Positions 5,299 through 10,887 of a DNA stretch of 10,887 nucleotides are shown in pieces (the stretch's first letter is position 1; every line of letters starts with the position of its first letter). The notes below the pieces were generated by a model, which was given only the letters and a program-made list of their open reading frames with translations, ran no database searches and had not been told where the DNA came from. The position numbers and the translations under genes were made by a program. The stretch spans positions 1 to 10,887 of the forward strand of contig DEKO01000187.1 of the NCBI GenBank assembly GCA_002353885.1. Direction: 5' to 3'. The stretch comes from Porphyromonadaceae bacterium UBA2720. GTDB lineage: Bacteria > Bacteroidota > Bacteroidia > Bacteroidales > Muribaculaceae.

Positions 5299-5312
5299 GC
5301 CTCAACCTAGGC
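5299..5312 (-). terminator. Weak hairpin at the end of the thioesterase gene
   Basis: On the minus strand GCCT and AGGC form a 4-bp stem around a 6-nt loop that spans the stop codon region, followed by GTTTTAAGTTTGTTT. The stem is short, so this is only a candidate terminator of the deacetylase-DPP IV-thioesterase operon before the ferritin promoter. Confidence 0.25.
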
Positions 5313-6008
5313 AAACTCGATGATGGCACAGACGTCGGCGCCGATAGCGAGCGAAACAATGATCGTATTGTCGCCAGGATAGATTGTAGGCAAGAGCACA
5401 TCGCCCAACTTGGCCGGCACGCGATACTCGACTCGCAGATTGTGCACAACAAAGTCATCCGGCAGCAACTCCATGGCCATGCGTATGTAGTTGGCATTGT
5501 TGACATGGCGGTTATAGTCGATGTCGGCTCGCATCACGGCAATGGGCTGACCTTGCTGCGAGCCCTGCTTGGGCAAGATGATGCGCCGGTCGCGGTAGTT
5601 CATGTCGAGTTTTGGCTCGATATTGAGCGATCGAATCACCTCATCATCGATGCGCTTGAGATGGCCTGTAGCTTTGTCAACAAATGCCCCCATGCTCCAT
5701 GTGCGGTAGCAGGGTCGGTGCTGTGCGTCGTAGATGAACGTGTTGCGGAAACCGAACATCGGCTTCACCTCATAGACCGTGGTGGTGACTGTGAGCTGCT
5801 CCTTGAAGCACGGCACACGCATCACCTCGACCTGTCGTGCCGCCAGCAGTTGCGTCATGTTCTCACGGGCAAAGAATTGCTGCACGGTGGGTTCGGTGTC
5901 AATCCACATCTCCGAGCAGTCCTGCATCATCTGCAGAGCCGAGACGAGTTTGAGCCGTCCCTCGCAGTCGCAGCTGCTCGTGGTCACCTTAAAATCCAGA
6001 CTGAACAT
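5307..6008 (-). CDS. Acyl-ACP thioesterase (FatA/FatB-like, hotdog fold)
   Basis: This 233-aa cytoplasmic enzyme is predicted to hydrolyse acyl-ACP to free fatty acid. It has the tandem hotdog layout of the bacterial acyl-ACP thioesterase family: the first half carries RTWSMGAFVDKATG (102-115), and the second half carries the active-site segment DIDYNRHVNNANYIRM (162-177), where D164, N166 and H168 occupy the conserved D-x-N-x-H pattern followed by VNN. A strand with LRVEYRVPAKLGD (191-203) follows. The protein is slightly short at the C-terminus for the family (about 245 aa). The ATG at 6008 lies 8 nt after the DPP IV stop, so the two genes are probably in one transcript, although the roles differ. 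Confidence 0.88.
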   Translation of the reverse strand: MFSLDFKVTTSSCDCEGRLKLVSALQMMQDCSEMWIDTEPTVQQFFARENMTQLLAARQVEVMRVPCFKEQLTVTTTVYEVKPMFGFRNTFIYDAQHRPCYRTWSMGAFVDKATGHLKRIDDEVIRSLNIEPKLDMNYRDRRIILPKQGSQQGQPIAVMRADIDYNRHVNNANYIRMAMELLPDDFVVHNLRVEYRVPAKLGDVLLPTIYPGDNTIIVSLAIGADVCAIIEFA

Positions 6009-6016
6009 GCCGAGGC

Positions 6017-8188
6017 TTAACGCTTGAGTGTGCGGTTGAAGTAGTTGAGCACGCGCTGATAGAGCGGCTCACGCACACCACAACCATTGATTGAGTGGTT
6101 CATGTTGGGATAGACCATCATGTCGAACTGGCGCTTCTGTCCATGCAGCTTGGCGATGTACTGCATGGCATTGATGATGTGCACATTGTCATCGGCACTG
6201 CCAAACATGATGAGCAGCTCGCCCTTGAGGTCCTTGACCTTGTCAAGCGGTGCGCTCTGAGCATAGCCGTCAGGGTTCTCCTGTGGCGTGCGCATGAATC
6301 GCTCGGCATAGATTGTGTCGTAGAACCGCCAGCTGGTGACCGGCGCGATGGACACCCCCGCAGCATAGTGGCTGTCGGGATGCGACATGGCCATGAGCAC
6401 CTCATAGCCGCCGAAGCTCCATCCCCAGATGCCAATGCGCTCGGCGTCGACCCATGGCTGGCTGGCCATGTAGCGCGCCGCAGCCACCTGGTCGATGGTC
6501 TCATAGTGTCCCAGGTTCTGATAGATGAGCGACTCAAAGGCCTTGCCTCTGGCGCCCGTTCCCCGGCCGTCAAAACAAGCGACAATATAGCCCTGCGTGG
6601 CAAAGTACTCCTCCCAGTCGAGCTTCCAGTTGTTGCGCACCTGTTGCGAGCCTGGGCCGCTGTATTGCGACATGATCACAGGATACTTCTTGCTGGGGTC
6701 AAAGTCGACAGGCTTGATGATGAATCCGTTGAGGGTGTAGCCATCATTCTCAAAGGTCACAAACTCGCGGCGCGGCACCTCGGGCACCATGTACTTGGCG
6801 CAATAGTCGTCGTTGAGCTGCAAATCGCGCACACTGCCCTTGCGGCCTACCTGCTTCAGGCGATACTGCGTGGGTGTGTCGACATTGCTGAACGCGTGAA
6901 TGTAATAGGTGAAGTCGCTGTTGAAAGTGGCCGAGTTAGTGCCCTTGGCGACCTCTACATCCTGCACACGCCCCTTGGTATCGACGCGCCGCACGACGCG
7001 GTTGAGCGGACCATCGGTGCACTGGTAGTAGAACATGCGGTTCTTGCTGTCATAGCCATAGTAGGCCGTAACGGGCTCCTGGCCCGTGGTGAGCTGACGC
7101 ATGAGTTTGCCGTCGAGATCATACTGGTAGAGCTGGCAATAGCCCGACGTCTCGTTAGGGATGACCATGAAATTGTCGTAGTAAGCCACATTGCGCGACA
7201 TCTCACTGTCAATCCAGCTGGCCGATGTCTCGTGGTAGATATCCCGAGCCGCACCGGTTGCTGGGTTGACACGATAGATGTGCATGTCGTTCTGCGTGCG
7301 GTTGAGTTTCATCACCATCAGCGCATCGGCCGGTCCGGCATAGCCGATGTGCGGCACATAGTCGTCTTGGGCCAGCGGCACATCCATCTTGCTGAGTTTG
7401 GCCGTTGTCACATCATAGCTGTGCACACTCACCACGGCATTCTTCTCGCCTGCGACAGGATACTTGTAGTCGTAGGAGCCAGGATATAGGGCATAGTCCT
7501 CGTTGGGCTTGCAGTCACCCTCATACATGGTCATTGAGTACATGGGCACCTGGCTCTCGTCCCAACGGATGAACGAGAGTGTGCGGCTGTCGCTGGACCA
7601 TGCGAACGAGTTGAGCATGGCGAACTCCTCTTCATAAACCCAGTCGGGCACAGCGTTGATGACGTGGTTCTTGCGCCCATCGGTGGTGACCTGAGTGATA
7701 TTGCCGTCGGCCAGCAGCTGGACATAGACATTGTTGCCGGTGACGTAGGCCACTCGCTCGCCATCGGGCGACAGCGTTGCGATCTGCACCGGTTGGTCAT
7801 TTGCCACAGCCTTGATCTGACGATTCTTGCAGTCGTAGACAAAGAACCGTGCTGTGAACGAGTGACGATAGATGGGCTCGCTGTCGGCCCAGAGCAGGAT
7901 TGCACTCTCGCTCTGGCTCATCTGATAGCCGTCCCATCGCTTGACTTGAGCTGTCTGCATAGGCAGCGAGTCGAGCACGGTTGCCTCACGTCGCCCTGTC
8001 TTGTAGGCATAGCGGGCAATGGTCTTTCCGCCGTCAACAATCTGATAATAATACTTGCCGTCCATGGCAGGTGTGACGGCACCGATGCCCTTGGGGCGAG
8101 CTCCGCCCAGGACATAGTCTTGCAGGTCGAGCGCGCTTGCGCTCATGCTCACTGCCAGTGCAGCGAGCAGTATCATGGTTTTCTTCAT
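6017..8188 (-). CDS. Dipeptidyl peptidase IV, S9B prolyl peptidase, secreted
   Basis: This 723-aa serine peptidase removes Xaa-Pro (and Xaa-Ala) dipeptides from peptide N-termini. Residues 1-19 form a Sec signal peptide (KK, hydrophobic core, ASA before residue 20), placing it in the periplasm or at the surface. Residues about 40-470 form the DPP IV beta-propeller, with DWVYEEEF (182-189) whose glutamates E187/E188 bind the substrate amino group. The C-terminal alpha/beta-hydrolase domain has the oxyanion Tyr in QYSGPGSQ (Y509), the nucleophile in GWSFGGYE (S591), the acid and substrate Asn in SADDNVH (D666, N668) and the catalytic His in MNHS (H698). All essential residues are present and the length is typical for Bacteroidales. 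It lies between the deacetylase gene (81 nt upstream) and the thioesterase gene (8 nt downstream). Confidence 0.96.
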   Translation of the reverse strand: MKKTMILLAALAVSMSASALDLQDYVLGGARPKGIGAVTPAMDGKYYYQIVDGGKTIARYAYKTGRREATVLDSLPMQTAQVKRWDGYQMSQSESAILLWADSEPIYRHSFTARFFVYDCKNRQIKAVANDQPVQIATLSPDGERVAYVTGNNVYVQLLADGNITQVTTDGRKNHVINAVPDWVYEEEFAMLNSFAWSSDSRTLSFIRWDESQVPMYSMTMYEGDCKPNEDYALYPGSYDYKYPVAGEKNAVVSVHSYDVTTAKLSKMDVPLAQDDYVPHIGYAGPADALMVMKLNRTQNDMHIYRVNPATGAARDIYHETSASWIDSEMSRNVAYYDNFMVIPNETSGYCQLYQYDLDGKLMRQLTTGQEPVTAYYGYDSKNRMFYYQCTDGPLNRVVRRVDTKGRVQDVEVAKGTNSATFNSDFTYYIHAFSNVDTPTQYRLKQVGRKGSVRDLQLNDDYCAKYMVPEVPRREFVTFENDGYTLNGFIIKPVDFDPSKKYPVIMSQYSGPGSQQVRNNWKLDWEEYFATQGYIVACFDGRGTGARGKAFESLIYQNLGHYETIDQVAAARYMASQPWVDAERIGIWGWSFGGYEVLMAMSHPDSHYAAGVSIAPVTSWRFYDTIYAERFMRTPQENPDGYAQSAPLDKVKDLKGELLIMFGSADDNVHIINAMQYIAKLHGQKRQFDMMVYPNMNHSINGCGVREPLYQRVLNYFNRTLKR

Positions 8189-8233
8189 TTTAGTTTATTG
8201 TTAATGGTTGCGAGTTGGTTAGGAGTTGCGATT

Positions 8234-8274
8234 ATTCGAGCATTCGAGTAGACGTCTAACGACCAAAGTCTAAA
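8234..8274. repeat. Tandem octamer and palindrome in the deacetylase-DPP IV spacer
   Basis: The 81-nt spacer holds two adjacent octamers, ATTCGAGC and ATTCGAGT (8234-8249), a perfect 10-bp palindrome TAGACGTCTA (8249-8258), and GTCTAA repeated at 8254-8259 and 8268-8273. These could be an operator or processing site between two operon genes. No TAnnTTTG box is in the correct form here (TAGACTTTG has one base too many), so an independent DPP IV promoter is unproven. Confidence 0.35.
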
Positions 8275-9028
8275 TCATGCCCGGCACTGTGTGGCGGGCA
8301 AAGGCCTCAGCAGCCTTGCAGCGGCACTCGATGCCACGAAATTGCTCCATAGGGCCGTGCCAGCCTTTGAGCAGGTCGTCCATGCCCTGGCTCACATGAC
8401 AGTCACACACGCGGTGCTTGAGGTCGACCACGCTCGAGATGTCGACCCAGTCGGTGGGTTGGAACATTTGCGACTGTGTACCCGTCATCGCCTCCATATA
8501 ATAAAGGTCGAAGGTGCGCCCCACCCTGCGCCAGGCATCCAGCACCAACAGCCCGCATGCGGCATGGTCGCGGTGGCTGTCCACTGGCCAGTGTGTGATG
8601 ACCACATCGGGCCGCTCGCGCTCGAGCAGCTCGCGCATCTCGCGGTAGCGCTCCAGGTTGACCTCAGTGTTGCCGTCCACCTGGTTCATGAAGATGTGGC
8701 GTATGCCCATCATCGCACAAGCCCTTTCGCTCTCGGCCACACGGATGGCTGCCGCCTCGTCGTGCGTCTTGCCTGCAATGCCCGCCTCGCCGCGTGTGAG
8801 GTAGACACTCACCACATCATGGCCCGCCTGCTTGAGCAGACACATCGTTCCTCCAGCACTGGTCTCAGGGTCGTCGGGATGCGCACCAATGACCAGTATT
8901 TTGCGTTTGCCGCTCTGAGGCATTGCCTTACCGTTTTGTTCTTGCGATTGGGCAACCAGTGGTATACCGCCCAATATTGTTGCAGCCGCGGCTCCTCCGG
9001 CCGCTTTGATCATGTCTCGTCGTGTCAT
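8270..9028 (-). CDS. PIG-L/LmbE-family deacetylase with Tat signal
   Basis: The ATG at 9028 gives 252 aa. The longer frame to 9076 is excluded because the -7 box at 9054-9061 lies inside it. The N-terminus MTRRDMIKAAGG with a hydrophobic Ala/Gly/Ile stretch to about residue 27 is a twin-arginine signal, and no lipobox Cys is present, so a soluble periplasmic enzyme is likely. The zinc deacetylase signature AHPDDPE is at 49-55 (H50 and D53 zinc ligands, D52 catalytic base), and the third ligand is H155 in SHRDH. GTMC and RGEAG are further family motifs. The family removes N-acetyl groups from GlcNAc-type sugars or conjugates. The substrate here is unknown. It is first in the probable operon with DPP IV. 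Confidence 0.9.
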   Translation of the reverse strand: MTRRDMIKAAGGAAAATILGGIPLVAQSQEQNGKAMPQSGKRKILVIGAHPDDPETSAGGTMCLLKQAGHDVVSVYLTRGEAGIAGKTHDEAAAIRVAESERACAMMGIRHIFMNQVDGNTEVNLERYREMRELLERERPDVVITHWPVDSHRDHAACGLLVLDAWRRVGRTFDLYYMEAMTGTQSQMFQPTDWVDISSVVDLKHRVCDCHVSQGMDDLLKGWHGPMEQFRGIECRCKAAEAFARHTVPGMI

Positions 9029-9053
9029 CGTGTCATTTATTTGGTTTAATCGG

Positions 9054-9061
9054 CAAAGATA
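9054..9061 (-). promoter_or_regulatory. -7 element of the deacetylase operon promoter
   Basis: CAAAGATA on the plus strand reads TATCTTTG on the minus strand, an exact TAnnTTTG box. No TTG lies 19-21 nt upstream (the nearest is 12 nt away), so the -33 element is weak. Transcription would start near 9047, about 20 nt before the ATG at 9028, which supports that start. Confidence 0.6.
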
Positions 9062-9092
9062 CAGAAAAATCAGCAATAATCGACGTGTGTGC

Positions 9093-9123
9093 TTGTTTTT
9101 TTCGCACAGAGTTCTTATCTTTG
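9093..9123 (+). promoter_or_regulatory. Promoter of the TPR protein gene
   Basis: TTG (9093-9095), 20 nt, then TATCTTTG (9116-9123) is a full match to the Bacteroidetes consensus. The transcript would start near 9130, about 20 nt upstream of the ATG at 9151. The divergent -7 box of the deacetylase promoter is 54 nt to the left, with the same sequence. Confidence 0.8.
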
Positions 9124-9150
9124 CACCAATTAACCAAACTCAATCAGCCA

Positions 9151-10698
9151 ATGAGACGCATATTAACACTGATTATCTGCCTACTCGCCCTGCTTGGAGC
9201 AAGGGCACAACAGCTCACGGACGACGATATCCAGCAATATGAATATGCCGTCTACTTCATGGACAACGGCATGCCCGACAAGTCGCTGGAGATACTCGAC
9301 AAGTTGATTAAGAAGTATCCTGACATGCCCGACCTGGTATACGAAATGGCCTATGCACACTATATCAAGGAGGACTACAAGCAGGCATTGAAGTTGTTGC
9401 AGCGATTGGAAAAGATGCCACCCGTGCACGAGCGTGTCTATCAGATGGAAGGCAACACCCTCGACATGCTGGGCAAGAGCAAAGATGCCATTAAGAAGTA
9501 TAAAGAGGGCCTAAAATTATTCCCCACGTCACACACGATTATGCTGGAGTTGGGCACCATGATGCTCAAGGACAAGAAATACCTGGAAGCGCTCAACTAC
9601 TATGAACAGGCGTTGGAAGTGCATCCAGCTTACCCGTCGGCCTACTTCCGCGCCAGCCAGATTCTGCTCAACAGCGAAAACGTCAAGGTATGGGGACTGT
9701 TCTACGGCGAAGCGATGCGTGTGCTTGAACCCAACAGCAGCCGTTCGAACGAGATGGCGCAATATCTGGGTGAGGCCTATCAGCAATTTATAACCATCAA
9801 GAACGACTCATCGATAGGCATCACGCTCAATTCGGCCAACCCATCTGGCACCATCGAGTCACAATATGAGCTCATGCTATCACTGGGCATTGCTGCCGAG
9901 CTGACAAAGAATAAAGACAAGGGCGTGACACTGGCTGAAATCATCCACGGCCGCGAGTCGGCCATCGCTGCTGCCGGCACAGCACAAGATGGTCACATCG
10001 TGTCGCTGCTCGATTTTCAACAGAAAGTCAAAGACGCGGGCCATTGGGAAGCCTACAACTACTGGTTGTTCTCCCCCGCTTTTGAGAACGAAGCACAAGA
10101 GTGGCTCAAAGACAATGAGGAGAAGATGGACGAATTCATCGAGTGGTACAAGAGCCATCCGTTCATGCCTACCATCGAACGGCCCACTCACCGCCTGATG
10201 AAGGGCACACCTGTTGCCGCACTCGATGACTTGCCCGATATCTTGGCGCTCTCAACTGCCGAGGGTTGCCGCCAGCACACCCTTCGCGCCCAGCAATGCG
10301 CCCACTATTGGTTGTCGACACCCGATGGCGAGTCGCCTGACAAACTCCGCGCCGGACTGTTTGCCTTCACGTGGTGCATGAACAACGACGAGTACCAGTT
10401 TGTAGGTGGAACGCCGTTGCTGAACTCGTTTTTGCACGACGCTACGTTGACCGACAGCATCTCGCCCAATCTGAACCTGCTCACAGCCTACTTCATGGCA
10501 TCGGTTGACTATGCCATCGACCATGGGGTCAAGAAGACGGACGCTGAGATGCACTATCAGGCTATCCTGGCTGTACTAGCCTACTATGAGGCCAACGAGC
10601 AGCGCTTTGTGCCTTTGCAGGCCATCACCGACGCTCTCATAGCGCGTGACGAGGGCCGACTGCGCCAGCTCACTGACGCCGACTTGCCCGAACAGTGA
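9151..10698 (+). CDS. Exported tetratricopeptide repeat protein
   Basis: The ATG at 9151 (not an earlier in-frame ATG at 9022) is chosen because the promoter ends at 9123 and because it opens a clear Sec signal peptide, MRRILTLIICLLALLGARAQ, in this 515-aa product. Residues about 25-195 form helical TPR units: the pairs around DNGMPDKSLEILDKLIKKYPD (38-58), EDYKQALKLLQRL (74-86), GKSKDAIKKYKEGLKLFP (108-125) and KKYLEALNYYEQALEVHP (142-159) carry TPR spacing and the P after each second helix. From about 230 to 515 the protein is predicted helical with no repeat I recognise. TPR arrays mediate protein-protein contacts, so an envelope scaffold or assembly role is plausible. The partner is unknown. 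It is monocistronic, ending at a strong hairpin. Confidence 0.85.
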   Translation: MRRILTLIICLLALLGARAQQLTDDDIQQYEYAVYFMDNGMPDKSLEILDKLIKKYPDMPDLVYEMAYAHYIKEDYKQALKLLQRLEKMPPVHERVYQMEGNTLDMLGKSKDAIKKYKEGLKLFPTSHTIMLELGTMMLKDKKYLEALNYYEQALEVHPAYPSAYFRASQILLNSENVKVWGLFYGEAMRVLEPNSSRSNEMAQYLGEAYQQFITIKNDSSIGITLNSANPSGTIESQYELMLSLGIAAELTKNKDKGVTLAEIIHGRESAIAAAGTAQDGHIVSLLDFQQKVKDAGHWEAYNYWLFSPAFENEAQEWLKDNEEKMDEFIEWYKSHPFMPTIERPTHRLMKGTPVAALDDLPDILALSTAEGCRQHTLRAQQCAHYWLSTPDGESPDKLRAGLFAFTWCMNNDEYQFVGGTPLLNSFLHDATLTDSISPNLNLLTAYFMASVDYAIDHGVKKTDAEMHYQAILAVLAYYEANEQRFVPLQAITDALIARDEGRLRQLTDADLPEQ

Positions 10699-10712
10699 GA
10701 AGCTGGGGTTTA

Positions 10713-10750
10713 ACACAATCAGCCTGGCCGATTGGCCAGGCTGATTGTGT
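10713..10750. terminator. Perfect 17-bp hairpin between convergent genes
   Basis: ACACAATCAGCCTGGCC (10713-10729) is exactly complementary to 10734-10750 around a GATT loop. It begins 14 nt after the TPR stop, and the opposing gene stops at 10783, so it probably serves both. No T-tract follows on either strand. The lower ten base pairs are identical to those of the hairpin at 3455-3502, while the upper stem differs. Confidence 0.75.
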
Positions 10751-10782
10751 ATCTTGGTGAGGCTGAAAAGTTTGCTCCCTCA

Positions 10783-10887
10783 TTATATCAATACGATAGC
10801 GCGTCGGCGGCCATCGGGCTGCATCTCGGTGAGGATGGTGATGGTGTCGCCGGTGGCAATGCCTTGCAGCAGTTGTCCCGGCACGAA
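10783..10887 (-). CDS. C-terminal end of an unidentified protein
   Basis: On the minus strand an open frame enters from the right edge and ends at TAA (10783-10785), giving 34 residues that begin FVPGQLLQG and end RRRAIVLI. The codon use resembles the neighbours, and alternating hydrophobic residues (TITILTEM, RAIVLI) suggest terminal beta strands. The rest of the gene is outside the window and I do not recognise the family. Its convergent position against the TPR gene, with a shared hairpin, supports it being real. Confidence 0.5.
   Translation of the reverse strand, partial: FVPGQLLQGIATGDTITILTEMQPDGRRRAIVLI

Noticed and set aside
6095..7489. 464-aa plus-strand frame opposite DPP IV
   Set aside because: It is rich in His, Val and Leu as expected from antisense reading. 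DPP IV has all catalytic residues on the minus strand.
8268..8276. TAnnTTTG-type promoter box in front of DPP IV
   Set aside because: The minus-strand sequence TAGACTTTG has three bases between TA and TTTG instead of two, and no TTG is at the proper distance.
8291..9049. 252-aa plus-strand frame opposite the deacetylase
   Set aside because: It has no family features, and the zinc-site motifs are on the minus strand.

Overview
This window looks like a Bacteroidales chromosome (Bacteroides, Prevotella or Muribaculaceae type). The evidence is promoters with the Bacteroidetes -7 element TAnnTTTG, AT-rich leaders without Shine-Dalgarno sites, period-7 intergenic tandem repeats, and gene content typical of the order (Ptb/Buk, DPP IV, FatA-like thioesterase). 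I cannot name a genus from sequence alone.

Layout: (1) 1-906 is an IS110-family transposase whose C-terminus is lost just after an RGNK motif. (2) 907-1386 has no gene. It holds a compact structured repeat with AGATTT/AAATCT ends, a GC-rich palindromic repeat with a G10 tract, a perfect 16-bp hairpin and the promoter region of the next gene. (3) 1387-3441 (+) is a phosphate butyryltransferase and butyrate kinase pair separated by two blocks of heptamer repeats. (4) 3455-3524 is a strong hairpin region between converging genes. (5) 5199 down to 3531 (-) is a probable small operon: a ferritin-like protein with non-canonical diiron-site residues, a 58-aa winged-helix protein, a 62-aa CxxC protein and a metallo-beta-lactamase-fold hydrolase. 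(6) 9028 down to 5307 (-) is a probable operon: a Tat-exported PIG-L/LmbE deacetylase, a secreted dipeptidyl peptidase IV and an acyl-ACP thioesterase. (7) 9151-10698 (+), divergent from the deacetylase, is an exported TPR protein. (8) A terminal hairpin at 10713-10750 is followed by the C-terminal end of an unidentified minus-strand gene.

How the genes work together: Ptb and Buk convert an acyl-CoA to the free acid with ATP formation. The deacetylase, DPP IV and TPR protein are all predicted to be exported, so the right half is largely an envelope and peptide-processing neighbourhood. The thioesterase would release fatty acids from ACP in the cytoplasm.

I see no convincing new defence or mobile system. 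The most useful leads are two hairpins between convergent genes that share the same 10-bp lower stem but have unrelated tops, the ferritin-like protein in which most diiron-site positions are changed, the small-protein operon around it, and the layered repeats next to the broken IS110 copy.
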